Source of the DNA: Malus domestica
Lineage: Eukaryota; Streptophyta; Magnoliopsida; Rosales; Rosaceae
Reading direction: 5' to 3'
Length of the DNA: 64,000 nt
Assembly (NCBI RefSeq): GCF_042453785.1
Contig: NC_091670.1
Coordinates: 40,559,501-40,623,500, forward strand
Position 1 is the first letter of the stretch; every line of letters begins with the position of its first letter. The notes beneath the pieces were generated by a model, which saw only the letters and a list, made by a program, of their open reading frames with translations, did not search any database and had not been told where the DNA came from. Both the position numbers and the translations under genes were made by a program. This document shows positions 23,871 to 35,600 of the stretch, one piece after another.

Positions 23871-25761
23871 TCTGCAGTAATCTAATTTCGGTTATCCTTT
23901 TTTCACTGATTGTCGGTTGGGAACTATGCTAATATATGGGCCAAATTGCACGCTAAATGTGGATATTATTATTTATATTTCAGTTATATTGATCTTCAAC
24001 ACTTCAAATATTTGTCAGTCGTCAAATGTCTACACAAACTACCCATATCTTCATATATATCGGGTCAGTCCTCAGATGTCTACACAAACTAACCATATAT
24101 TTAGTTGAGATGTCAAGCACCAACATCTCAGTCCCTCTTTGCTTCTATGTTAAATTATTAATTAGTTTTCATTTTCAGAAAAGACTTATTTACACTCTGA
24201 AATCTCACCATGACGTCCAAGACAACCATTAAGACCATATGCAAAGAAGATGTGGCACTTTGATTTTTTTTTTTAAGTTTTGCTCTCCACCCCATATGTC
24301 AAATTTTAAACATAAATGAAAATTCATATTTATTTTCTTTGCATCGGTAATGAAAGGAAATGAATTAAAAGGTATAAAAGATGTAAACAGTGGTAATGAA
24401 AAGAAATTAAAAGCCAGTGCCTTAAACCAATAAAATAATAATAAAAAGTATTTAATAGTTAATTAAAAAAATTTGAAGTTGATGTCAAATTTAAAGGTGA
24501 TGTCAAATTTGACTTCTCGGTTGGAAAACATTGCTGCTTTTTTTTACCGTTATTGTTAATTTGGACATTTTGACATTTCCTTTTAATGATGCTCTAATAT
24601 TGTATACGTTTTCCACTTCACATATATGCCATATGGAGCAGATTAAGTTCATCTCCAAGGATCAAGATTATAAATTTTCACTTGTCATGCTACGATTAAG
24701 TGTTTGTTATCGAACATTGTTTTTTTTTTTTTTTTGTTCTTTATGCAAACGTGTGGTGAGGAAAATACTCGAATGCTTTTCAATTTTTATTTTGATGGAT
24801 TTAGGAGTATACGTACATTTGTTGAATCATTAAACATATTTAGCGTGTCTGACTAAGATGCATGGATACTTAATCTATCAATAGATTTATATTTATAAAA
24901 CATTAGATTAAATGGTTAAGATTCGACAACATTATTCTAATCAAGTTGACCTAACAAACAGTCTTATTATCTTCCAGCCGTAGGATCCAGTGCCAAAAGC
25001 TCAAGGTTACGTGATTGGTTTAGAGGTACACCTTGTGAAAGCTACAAAACAAGTGGTGGTCGCCACTGGCCACCTACTAGGGAGGAGCGTCTCCGCCACC
25101 ATTGGACCAGCCCTAATGATCTTACTACGTCAAATAATGCTATCAAAAATTCAAAGTATAATGCGTGCATGCGCTTTGCTGTAGTGGCGAAAAGTAATGA
25201 CGTTTATGCACTTTGGTACGAGTTTGATCCTCATCGATTTACCTTCCCTAATAACTAACAATTTAACCTACTAACACTACCGTTTGTCAAAAGACAAATT
25301 CAAAATAATGCTCTCGTGATCTTAATCCTTAAGTAACTGTCAAATAATGCTCTAAAGATTTCAAAATAATGCCTTCTACTTTTGGTAAATACTACTAAAC
25401 TTTCCTGTCACCTAAAGCCAGTCCTCTTTACCTTAATCCGAAAAAAAAAAAAGAAGATTGTGACCCCCTTTACACATAAATTGGGATCTAAACAAACAAA
25501 AGAGTTCAAAAGGTCATTTTCTTCTTAACTTCGGCGATTCTTCGTTCAGGCCTGAACACATCTGAGATGGAGTTGATGAACGGTGAAGAGTTGCTGAAAA
25601 AAAGACAATCGATGGTTGTGTTACCCATATTCGCCAACAAGTTAATAGAGTGCCTCATTGTTTGATGCGATTATCTAATGTACAAATGTTATACTTAAAC
25701 GGGAAAACTTACGGTTTAAATGATTAACTAATTTGAGATTAAAAACTTAAACATTAAATTA
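23871..25761. other. Long gene-poor stretch
   Basis: AT-rich with homopolymer runs (T run at about 24720-24735, A run near 25440). A 35-bp sequence around CAGTC-TCA-ATGTCTACACAAACTA-CCATAT occurs twice (about 24015-24050 and 24064-24101). A slightly GC-richer patch at 24985-25190 has a 64-codon open frame with no recognised homology. Confidence 0.45.
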
Positions 25762-25918
25762 AAGAGAACTTTAACGAAAAGCTTCCGGTACTATTCATTT
25801 TAACAAAAAACCACATTTTTACATTAAAAAGTCAATCATGATACGATTCACTTTGCCATTTATTTTGTCATTATTATTAAAACTCAAAATTTTCAAGTCA
25901 TTTTCATTAGTTTTCTTA
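25762..25918 (-). mobile_element. MITE, family 1 (copy 3, inverted)
   Basis: Reverse-complement copy of the 21250-21403 element: AACTTTAACGAAAAGC at the left, ACATTTTTACATTAAAAAG inside, TTTTCATTAGTTTTCTTAA at the right. Confidence 0.72.
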
Positions 25919-26380
25919 AATTAAATGGTAATTTTGGGCATAAGGGACATGATGACGACGTCATCCTCACCTTCCTTCGGCTAATCACCAGCGGTTTGCT
26001 TAGGATTACAAACTCAACTGTAGCAACTAAACGTGAGGTCGAAGTGAAGGTATTATTGAACTTAAATCAGTGCACGAGCCTCTGCAAAAGGTTAAAAACT
26101 TAAAGGCGGTACATAGCCTGATTCTTGTGGCCGTGGTCAACGACAACTGATAATCAATTAGATTTCCTCAGTGTAACCTGTATTTAAGGTAGATAGAAAG
26201 TCATGCACAACGACGAAACAAAATGACCAAAAACCAAGCTCTCTGTAGAGAAATGGAAAGAAAATGAGAGAGAGAAGAAGCGGTTGAGTTTAGTGTGAAA
26301 TGGAAACTCAACTTGCCAAATTACCACCACGCTGGCACGCTTAATTCAGACGTGGCGGTGCCTCCATGCTTACACATGTT
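25919..26380. other. Distal upstream region of the DUF4408 gene
   Basis: Nothing is recognised beyond a short AGAGAGAG tract near 26270. Confidence 0.4.
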
Positions 26381-26756
26381 TAAACTTAAACCCATAAATA
26401 TTTACAGCTCATCACTTTATCTCTAAATCATGATTACTACGCTTAATTAAGAAGTGGTCCACAAATGTTTAAACTTAAGGAGGTGGATTGTCTACCCTCC
26501 CATTTCCATACTCTTCCCATCCTTTCCTGTTTTATGTGGTCATAGTTAAGTCACGTCAACATTTTATATTTTTATTACTTGTTTTATTATTTTTATAAAA
26601 AAAAATTATAAAATATTGACATAATTTAACTGTGACCACACAAACAAAAAGTGATGAAAAGAGTATGAAAATGGGTGGGCATCCAATCCACCTCCTAAAC
26701 TTAACCCCATAAATATTTACAGCTTATCACTTAAGTCTCTGGATCATGATTACTTT
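26381..26756. repeat. 60-bp direct repeats around a MITE
   Basis: A sequence starting TAAACTTAAACCCATAAATA and including TTTACAGCTCATCACTT and ATCATGATTACT lies at 26381-26440. A close copy lies at 26696-26756. The intervening DNA contains the MITE at 26479-26695. Confidence 0.75.
26479..26695. mobile_element. Palindromic MITE flanked by TAAACTTAA repeats
   Basis: A 217-bp non-coding element with inverted ends GGAGGTGGATTG and longer imperfect arms (CCATTTCCATACTCTTCCC against its counterpart). Nine-base repeats TAAACTTAA lie directly on both sides (26470-26478 and 26696-26704). This fits a Mutator-type insertion, though the wider 60-bp direct repeat clouds the reading. Confidence 0.75.
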
Positions 26757-26829
26757 ATTTGATACGTGGGACACTATACGTGGATGTTCTCTCCACAAGG
26801 CAACAAGAGTGGGGCCATCCTTGCGCACC

Positions 26830-27047
26830 CAGTCAACATTCCACCGTCGATCGCTCCTTGTCTAAATCCGACGGCTCAAGTCCCATCACAAAATACGCGT
26901 CCCTCCTTCTCCTTCTCTCCCCATGCATTAATTCAGTCAACAATCCAATGTCGATCACTCCTCGTCTAAATCCGACGGCTCAAGTCCCATCACAAAATAC
27001 GCGCCCCTCCCTCTCCTTCTCTATATATTCCCCATGCATTAATTCAG
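26830..27047 (+). promoter_or_regulatory. Tandemly duplicated proximal promoter
   Basis: Two head-to-tail units, 26830-26933 and 26934-27047, about 85-90% alike, share TCTAAATCCGACGGCTCAAG, TCCCATCACAAAATACGCG and CCCCATGCATTAATTCAG. Only the second unit contains TATATATT between CTTCTC and CCCCATGC. The duplication lies directly upstream of the DUF4408/DUF761 gene. Confidence 0.85.
27022..27029 (+). promoter_or_regulatory. TATA box of the DUF4408/DUF761 gene
   Basis: TATATATT lies about 145 bp before the start codon, which predicts transcription starting near 27055 in a CT-rich leader. It is present only in the downstream promoter unit. Confidence 0.7.
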
Positions 27048-27173
27048 TTTCTCTCAAACGACCACCTCTCAGTGCTTACATCTCCAGTTCTCACTCACTC
27101 TCACTCGTTCTTAAACAGTCACCGCTGTTAACTAATCAAAATTAAACTTGATTAAGATCTTACTTAATAAAAA

Positions 27174-28503
27174 ATGTCTTGGTTAGCTTCTCTGAAGATT
27201 GTCCTGATTTTGAGCGGCTTTGTGGCGTGGGCTCTGGCCATGAAGATCTCCGTTCCGATGGCGGCGGAGTTCGTAGCCTCTAACTTTTCGGTCATGTGCT
27301 CCTCATTCCGATTCTTGCTCCGCCCTCCGTACCTCTACGTCCTCGTCAACGGCATCATCATCACCATCGCCGCTTCCTCCAGATTCGACGGCCACGGCAG
27401 GTCGCCTCAGCCGAAGCTTCAACCGGAGTCGGAGGTGAGCGTTTCGGATCCGGCGGTGGTTTACGCGCCGATGTATCGAGAGCCGAAGGTTCATAAGCTG
27501 ACGTCTGCGGTTGTGATCAAACCGGGGTCGGAGGCGGTTTACCAACCGAGGTATCGAGAGCCGGAGGTTGTTCATGAGCCGACGTCTGCGTTTGTGAGCA
27601 ATGGCTACGTAGAAGAAGCAAAGCCTGCGGTGGCTGAGAATAAAGATGATCGCGAATACGAAGATAAGCTTGTGATCTCGCCGCCGAAGAGTATGGTGGA
27701 GTCCGATGATATCGCTTTGCCGGTGGAGAAACCTCTAGTTTCGGCGAGACACAGTCGCCGGAAACCGGCTAGATCCAGTCGCCGTAAACCGGCTAGATCC
27801 AGTCCTGAAGGTATTTTCATTTTCAATTTCATAACCCTAGTTTTGTGTTTAAATAGTATGAGATTGCTTTAGTAAGAAGCACTTTTGCTAGCACAATGCT
27901 TTTAGTTATTTAAAAACGAAAATGTTTGTGACTATCTAAAAAACATTTTCCAACATTCGTTATCAGGTAATCAAGTAACGGCATAAAAGTTTGGATAATG
28001 TCTAATAAGCCCTTTTATATATGACACGTTGAAAAGTAAAAGGTGCTCTAGCACAAAGGGGTAAAGTAGACATTTAACCTTTACCGCCAAATTTCACAGG
28101 TGGGGAGCCTTTGATAGTGGTGAAGCCAAAGCAGTACGACACGCTGGAGAGCACGTGGAAGGCGATAACGGAAGGTCGGTCGAATACGTTGAGCAGGCGC
28201 ATGGAGAAGTCCGAGACGTTGCAGAACTGTGGCCGTCAGTTAAACGTTGACTTGACGTCGGCAGGGGACACGCCAGTGATGGCGAAGGCAGAGACGTTTA
28301 AGGACCGAAGCAACCAGAAACTGAGACGTGCAGCCGCCGTGGATGGAAGTGGAGGGAGGCTGAGGAAAGAGCCGTCGCTGAGTCAGGACGAGTTGAACCG
28401 CCGAGTGGAAGAGTTCATAAACAAGTTCAATGAGGAAATGAGGCTGCAGAGACAAGAGTCTTTGAATCAGTACATGAAAATGGTCAACCGTGGAAGCCAT
28501 TGA
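27174..28503 (+). CDS. DUF4408/DUF761 protein with N-terminal membrane segment
   Basis: Two exons, 27174-27810 and 28100-28503, give 346 residues. The N terminus (about 1-70) fits DUF4408: a hydrophobic stretch ILSGFVAWALAMKISVPM, then RPPYLYVLVNGIIITIAASS. The C terminus fits DUF761 (cotton fibre expressed family): LSQDELNRRVEEFINKFNEE followed by MRLQRQES. The middle is long, charged and probably disordered, with a duplicated motif (YAPMYREPKVHK and YQPRYREPEVVHEP) and a tandem SRRKPARS. Function is unknown; relatives are reported as stress- and immunity-responsive. The start is the first ATG after the leader and begins the conserved hydrophobic domain. Codon use is notably GC-rich compared with its surroundings. 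Confidence 0.9.
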
Positions 28504-29874
28504 TACACATACTTGCTCAAACTTTTTTCTTCCCCCCAATAATTTAATAGGTTTTTTTTTAATATTAGATTGGAATTAATTTTAACAAAAAGAAAAAGAT
28601 AAAGATAAACAAAATTACAATTAGGGTTTAATTGGGACTGTTTTTGTTTTTCGTCATGGGGAAGGAAATACGTGTGGGTCTGTAAAGCAAGAAACCTTTT
28701 TATCTTGTTCGTTCTTTTTCGTTCTTTTTTACTGTAAAGGAAAGTTCGAAATTTTAAAAGAGTGTACTTTAATGTAAGCTTTTTGTTATGTCATGATTTT
28801 GACTTCACTGAATGATTGAATTTTGAGTTTTTCTTAGGACAAGGCGATATTTACTTTTCATATACAACAAAGGATAGGGGTAATCCAATTCAAGAGTTGG
28901 TAAATGTTTTCACCAATTGCGGATTTAGGAAATATTATTAGGGAATCAATAAGAATAGCACCTGAGGCCAATAGCATATGAGCAAACATGTCGATTGATG
29001 TTAATAGTTTTTGAACGAACATGCCAACAGATGCTAATATATGTTGAGTGAGTCTATCGACAGATACCAATAACAACGCATACAAATGCATAAGGCTAGC
29101 AGCTACCGTGCCCAGTGCCCATAGAGGCAATTCATTGAGCTATTGGATGTCAGCTTTCAAGGGCATCTCAGATTTTCAGAGGGCTAAACCCATCTCTTCT
29201 CTGGAGAATTTCTTAGCTTGGGGAGTCAGCTGACCCACCTTGCCCAAAAGTAGATACGCCCCTGCTCCTAACTACTAAGCTACAAGATTCTTTAAACGAT
29301 TTTTTATGGTACTCTAGAATATCATACTCCAGGTTAAATCTTTGATTAAAAGCATAAAAACTAAAATCTAACAAATAAAACTCCCCAGAGTATTTTTGTT
29401 TTGAAGCATCATAGAATTTTTGCTCTAGACAAACAACACGTAATATCTTACCCAAATGGCGTATCCAAAACTATCGGTATCCCTACACTTGTGAAAAACG
29501 TACCCATGTTGTTGAATCATATCATTATGTTGTTGAATCAAATCATATCATTATGTTGTTGAATCATATCATTATCACCATATCAAAATCACATCTCTTA
29601 TTTTAGGTTACCTAAAGATCTAGTCCGTAACTACGATTAGCGAGTAACTCATGGCTTTACATCTGTCCCAAGTCCAAATATTTAGGCCCTAACCCTATAG
29701 TTATCCAAAGTCCAAATCCATTCATAGAAAAACAGCTGCCGGCTTCCGGGGCTGACTTGACACGCCTGGCCACGACACCGATGGACACCCACTCGAATCT
29801 TTGAGATAGAAATGATGCACCAAAAAGTATTCAAGATTCAACACCTCACCGTGGGAGGGGGATTCTTAGTTGCT
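28504..29874. other. 3' flank and intergenic DNA with small tandem repeats
   Basis: No gene supported. Three imperfect 33-bp units lie at 28980-29078. A small tandem array of TTGTTGAATCATATCATTATG-like units lies at about 29508-29578. A 90-codon minus-strand frame at 28858-29130 simply reads the 33-bp units. Confidence 0.5.
28980..29078. repeat. Three imperfect 33-bp tandem units
   Basis: Units 28980-29012, 29013-29045 and 29046-29078 share the pattern GA-C-AAC-TG-C-A-AGATG-TAATA. Divergence is high, which suggests an old minisatellite. Confidence 0.5.
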
Positions 29875-31138
29875 GAGAGCATATCCAAAGGAAATGCTAA
29901 ATTGTCCACATAAGTTATAACAGTTAAAAAAGACAGTCATTAATTGTTTCCAACCGAAATGCCAAATTCTATGCGGCATGACATGGAATGGCAGCAAAGG
30001 GGCTTTCTGTCAAATTTGACAGCAGCTTCAAATTTTTTTTACTAATTATTAAGAGTGTTACTAGCCCCACCCCATTGTCCTATTTTCTCACCCACCTTAT
30101 AATTTCACCCATCATAAAAAGTTAAAAATGAAAAACTCTCTCTTCCCACCCACCCTTATTCCTAATATAACCTTTTATATATCTCTAAAATCTTTTAAAT
30201 TCTATTTATTAGAATATATAGGATATATATATCTCTTTAACAAAAAAAAATGATAAAAATTGGTTAACCATCCCAATTCCAAAACCACTGAAGCAACAGA
30301 CCTCCAAACCCCATCTGCACCACGATCCCCAATACGGCAGCCGCACCAACACCCAGGCTCCACCCCATCCAACCTTCGCAGCACCAACATAGCCTCAAAA
30401 CTGCCCACCTCCATGGGTTTACCCATCTTCCTTCGTTGTACACAATCTCTTTCACTGACGGTATTGGATCGAGATTGTACACTGTCATGAGATAAAGGGA
30501 AAAGGAAGGAGTTGAAAAGAAGGTAGCCATCATCGACGCCGCCGTGAGGGAGGCATGTGGTTGTGCACTTGTCGTGGTTATAATGATAGTGAGAACGGGG
30601 TGGGAGTTTTCTTATTTTTTTTCGTTTTTTCGTTTTTCTACTATTTTAGTTTTTAATGAAAAAATCTAATGCTTACGTGACAAAATACAATTAGTTATTA
30701 TTTAGGTCCTTACAGTCATTCTCTAAAAGAACATAGTTGTCAATGGAATTTTCACATTTAAGTGGGGTGAGGAAATAAGAAAAGGGGGTGGGTTTAACAC
30801 TCCTCATTATTAAATGTCTTTTATTAATATTTTAATGTCAATTATTATTAAATGTCATTTATTATTTGATATTTTAATGCAATGTTTCAAGATCAATGCA
30901 ATCTATAAATAATATTATAGCCGTTAGTACAAATTACCAAAGCAATGTTTAATTTCTTTATTGTTAGTTCATTGAATTTAGAGTATAAGACAAAAATTAA
31001 GAAAATAATAATAATGTAACAAAATAATAGTTTAATTTGACATATTGGGTGGGGAGCAAAACATGAAAATATATCAAAATGCCACATAAGCTGTCAAATT
31101 TAAAGTTCAAAATTTGACATCTTCTTTGGAGATGGTTT
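29875..31138. mobile_element. MITE, family 3, split by a nested element
   Basis: Outer termini GAGCATATCCAAAGGAAATG and, in reverse complement, ACCATCTCCAAAGAAGATG match those of 31414-31900. Both copies share CTGTCAAATTTGACAGCAGC on the left and GCCACATAAGCTGTCAAA on the right. The extra length here comes from a 755-bp insertion at 30051-30805. Confidence 0.75.
30051..30805. mobile_element. Nested element with inverted ends and a GC-rich core
   Basis: Inverted ends (GAGTGTTACTAGCCCCACCCC against GAGTGTTAAACCCACCCCC) with ATTATT on both outer sides. The flanks are AT-rich and C-tract-rich. The core at about 30265-30600 is GC-richer and open in several frames, unlike ordinary MITE filler. No domain is recognised; it may be captured host sequence. 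Confidence 0.6.
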
Positions 31139-31413
31139 GACACCCTTGTACAGTATCAGACTCACCCAGCTGAGACCTAATTGGGGTTGGCCTGATGTGG
31201 TCCAGGTGTATGATCTTAGAATTTCTTGTGACGTAAAATCATGTAGACGCAAGTTATAAGAATGTTACATTACGTCATCTCCAACGAAGAGGGCTAAATG
31301 TCCAAAAGCCAAAAAAATAACTTGATTTGTTCAAAAACTCATATCCAACCGAAGGTTAGACTATAATTCTATAGAGCCCACCAGACTATTATTTGGCTAA
31401 ATGTAACCCACCT
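31139..31413. other. Repeat-rich spacer
   Basis: Contains CATCTCCAACGAAGAGGGCT and a second half near ATCCAACCGAAGG, which look like fragments of the repeat at 31900-32178. Confidence 0.4.
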
Positions 31414-31900
31414 CTTAGAGCATTTCCAAAGGAGATGCCAAAATGTACACATCAGCTATAACAGTAAAAAAAGTCCACACTAATATTCTCCAACCAAAGT
31501 GTCAAATCCTATGTGGCGATGATATGGATTGGCATCAAAAGAGGTTGCTGTCAAATTTGACAGCAGCTTCAATTTTTTTATATTATTAATTATTAAATGT
31601 ATTTTATTAATTTTTAATTAGTTTAATAATTTATTTATAATTAATGTTGAGTTGGCTGATGCAATTATCCTACTTTTTTTTCTTATTTTCAAGCAAGAAA
31701 GGTGAACAAATTACTGATTAAACTTTAAATGTCATTTATTAAATTTTAATTAGTTTAATAATTTATTTTATAAAATAATAATTTAATTTGACATATCAAT
31801 TGGAGAACAAAACTTTAAAAGATGTCAAAGTGCCACATAAGCTGTCAAAATTTAAATTTTATGTTCAAAATTTGACATCTCATTTGGAGATGGTCTTAGC
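31414..31900. mobile_element. MITE, family 3 (uninterrupted copy)
   Basis: Inverted ends TTAGAGCATTTCCAAAGGAG and, in reverse complement, CTAAGACCATCTCCAAATGA. The internal order matches the element at 29875-31138 minus the nested insertion. Confidence 0.78.
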
Positions 31901-32178
31901 CCCTTTTTTGGGGTCCAGCCCCTCAATTGCGATAATTGATTCAAATTTAACAACGAGATTTGAAAACATCCAAAAAAAGTCAATTCAATTAAATTAACTA
32001 ATAAATTTAAATTATAACCTTAAAACTAATAAATTATTGAAGATGCTATATTTAACCCCTTCGGTTGAAGATGGTATATGACTATGATCTGACACTGTTC
32101 ATTTAAAAATAATATTTTGCATAGCTATAACTCTGAATGGAACTATATTTAGCCATTTCGGTTGGAGATAGCCCAAGA
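31900..32178. repeat. MITE-like repeat with CGGTTGGAGAT ends
   Basis: Contains CCCCTTCGGTTGAAGATG and CATTTCGGTTGGAGATAGCC about 120 bp apart. These match a common pattern of short plant elements, but exact boundaries are not resolved. Confidence 0.4.
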
Positions 32179-32255
32179 AAGAATCGAACCGAAGAGTTTC
32201 TAAATTGATATAGCAGCCAACCTTTTCAGTTAGTACTTAGGGACATCAAAATCAA

Positions 32256-32402
32256 AGGGTGTGATATCCACACACCCCTTTTTACTTCTCTCATACCTTT
32301 TTTATTTTCGATCGTCGGATCGGATGAATTGAAGAAGATCAACGGACATAAATTAACAAGGGGTGTGTGAGAAGTAAAAAGGAATGTGTGAATAGCACAC
32401 CC
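32256..32402. mobile_element. Palindromic MITE with 9-bp target duplication
   Basis: A 147-bp non-coding element with mirrored blocks (GGTGTG...CACACCCC...TTACTTCTC against AAGGGGTGTGTGAGAAGTAA). Perfect 9-bp flanking repeats CAAAATCAA lie at 32247-32255 and 32403-32411. It sits about 260 bp beyond the SYF1 stop codon. Confidence 0.88.
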
Positions 32403-32660
32403 CAAAATCAATAGTGTAAGGTTATGCTAAATACTTCTTTCAAGCTAACCTCTTTCGAGAGATGCAAACAAGTCGTCTCTTTCCTATTTTTTGGTTCTCA
32501 AGTCGTCTATTTCGGATTCGATCACTCAGGACCACTGAGCAAGCGAACCGAGAGATGCAGCTATTTTCTTCAAATATACAGGCCAGATGCAATGGAAAAG
32601 GGGAGAAAAAGAAACCTGAATACGGTGTTGGTGAACATACGCGTCAAAACTGCTAGTAAA

Positions 32661-35600
32661 TCAGGCACCTCGTTTTAGCCTTTTTATTCTCTCAAGGGCA
32701 CCAAGGCGGCTGTCATTGTCCTTGGTATCAGCATCTCCGCCCTCATCTTTTTCGGCCTCCTTTCTCTTGTTAGCCAACTCTCCAAAAACAGCATCCGGGA
32801 CCTCCTTCTGTGCAATTTGAATTTCAACCCTTTCGTCGTCTTCTGAATCGTTTTCTTCTGGTAGCTCAATGTCTTCAGGATTTGTAGTAACTTTGATCCC
32901 TCCGTCAGTCTGCTGAATTGCTCCTGCACTCACAAAGCCTATTCTACTGCTATCTTTAGTGGTAGTATCGTTGGCCACAGGTGCCAACTGCCTCTCTAGA
33001 GCAGCCATTTCATCTTCGGGGACTCCAGCCTGTTTCAGCTGGTCTTTTGCCTCGTCTATGTACAGCTTCTGATCCTTTTGCATCATATACTCGGGTAGAA
33101 TAAAGTGGGTCTGAAGAACGGAAAAAAAGGGGAATTTAAATGAGCAATTCAGGAGCCCTTTCACTGAGACCCTAATAAAAGTTAAAACACCTACCTAATT
33201 TGCTGGAGGAAAAAAAAATGAAAGTAATAAACGTTTTAGACAAAAACAGATATAGAACTAATGAGCTTACCTGGCTATAGCTTGCAGAAACACTTCGTTT
33301 AATTCGAAGCATCTCTCGAAATGTATCTTCATTTCCGTGTTGGACCTCAAACTCATGCCATTTGTTCCAGAAGTCCACATCAGATCGTGGATCTGAAAAC
33401 TGTGAAGCATATGTATACACTGCCCGTGCACGATCGATTTCTCCCAAACTCTTCTCAAGCTCAGCAAACTTTAAACACATTGTCTTCACATCTTTGTCTG
33501 GAAGACCAGAGTCTATGGCCTGCTGGTATATTTCCCTCGTCTTCGGGACGCCAAATATCTCTGTAGCACGAGCAATGTAGATTTCATACATGCCCAGTTT
33601 CTCATGGTTTGGAACAGCCTTAGTTGCTTCATCATAGACCTTCATTGCCCGCTTTGATAGACCATAATCCTCCTCCAGCTTTGCATATTGAAGATACAAA
33701 GGTTTCTTCGCATCGGCAGGAGCCTGATAGACCATGTTAAGGTTAGTATAAGATAAATAACAACCAAAAGGGCAACGTTCTAGCATATTGAACTCAAACC
33801 TGAAATGATTTCAAAAAATATGAAACCCACACAAATTTATACACACAAACAGAGTGGTGATATACAGAACACCCGTAAACCAGAAGGAGAACTCTTGAAA
33901 CGAAAAACGTAAAGGCTCTGTGCAATCAATTGTGAGAAAGTTTGGACAGCTGGACCAAGAGGAGGTCCTTACGCACTTCAAAAGCAACTTGGGTAACAAT
34001 ATTCATGTTATATTCCATTCACTAGATGACAGAGTGCACATATATAATCACAGTAAGTAAGAAGACACAAAGATGCAGGCCCCCATTGATAGTCAATGAA
34101 AAGTAAACCACATGCAGACATAAAAAATAAATAAATACAATACAATAAAACAAAAAAATTAACCTTAATTATAACGCAATGGCTTGTCGAGTTTCCCTTT
34201 AAAAAATGGATAGTATGACACAAGAACGATATGATAAGACAGAATCTATAAAAATGAACCATATGATTGCTACATAAAATGTTGAAAAGGAATGCGACAT
34301 AAAAAATTTTAGTGCTTTAAAAATACCAGAGTAACTTATATATCCAGAGTATTCCAGACTAAAGTCTAAAGGGACAGAAGGCCCGTACCGCTTGAACAGC
34401 CTCCTCAAATAGCTCTCTTGCGCGTTCCAGTTCTTTCTTCCCATATCTCTTTACAAATTTGGAAAGATATGTAATCCATATGTCTTTGACATGTGGATAC
34501 TTGAATATCTTAGTACCTTTTTGATAAACCTTGAATGCATCTTCAAAGTATTTATGCTCCTGTGCAGTCAAATTATAAACGTAAGATACTTAAAAGTGAA
34601 TTTGCCAAGAAAAGAGCAACAGGTGTAATGCCATACCTCAAGAAGCGATGCATAATTGATTATGATCTGCGGTGTAGCTATTTTCAAATCCAATATCCTC
34701 TCGTAAACAGCTCGAGTGGACTCTAATTTGCCCAGGCTCTCCTCCAAGTCTACATAAAATGCCCAAATTCTCAAGCATTTATGCAGCTTCATCTGAACTG
34801 GCGCATTCCCATCAGCAGCCACTGCAAGAGCACAAGCCAAGAGTCCAAAGTTTAGTTATAGCTCCCACATAATCCATATGACTAACCTAACTATTTAATT
34901 TCCTTTTCTTTTCAACAATTAAAATAAAATAATATTTAATAAAAAAATAATAATAGAAAGGTCACAACTCGATGGATGGGGGCTGTTACAAACCAAAGAC
35001 TGTGCACACACAGGATCAAACCAAACAAAAAAAAATGCCTGACAAAAAGCGAAATAAGAATGGAAAAGAAAAAAGACAAGAATATGGAAACTGAATAGGG
35101 CATCAAGGCATATTTCTTTTAATATAATTACATTTGCGAAGGTGCTTGGAAGTCCGGCAGAATTATAGGTCTTGAAAACGGTATTTGGAATAACAATAAT
35201 AATAGAGACAATGCCAAACAAATCAAAGCGAATCAATGTGATCTTCAAATTGGAAACAAAATTCTGGATCCAAAGTAGATACAAAATTAAGCAGCATAAG
35301 AGGTACAGGCAAGATACCAGGTGCAGGATGGTGCAGGATATTTCTGGAAGTGTATTTATGTTTGAGATTTATTGAAACAGAATAATAAGTGAATAAAAAT
35401 CTCTCTAAAGTTTTTATATGAACTTCCAACACATACAAAATTATCCAACAAACCAAAGAAGGATGAACATTACCTCTTCGTTTCACCTCAACAGATGGCT
35501 CTGCAGTAGCCCGCCTCATCAGTTCCAGTGCTCCTTTGAAATTCTTATGCCTCAGTTCCATTTCTGCCCACTCACACCAAAGACTAGCCAAATTATCCAC

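Noticed and set aside
24990-25184. A 64-codon frame in a GC-richer patch
   Set aside because: No homology recognised and no transcript features; chance open frame is more likely.
28858-29130. A 90-codon minus-strand hydrophobic frame
   Set aside because: It reads through imperfect 33-bp tandem units, which explains the repeated peptide; no family match.
30202-30533. Gene-like open frames on both strands near 30.3 kb
   Set aside because: They lie entirely inside a nested transposable element and match no domain. Kept as a finding about possible capture, not as a gene.
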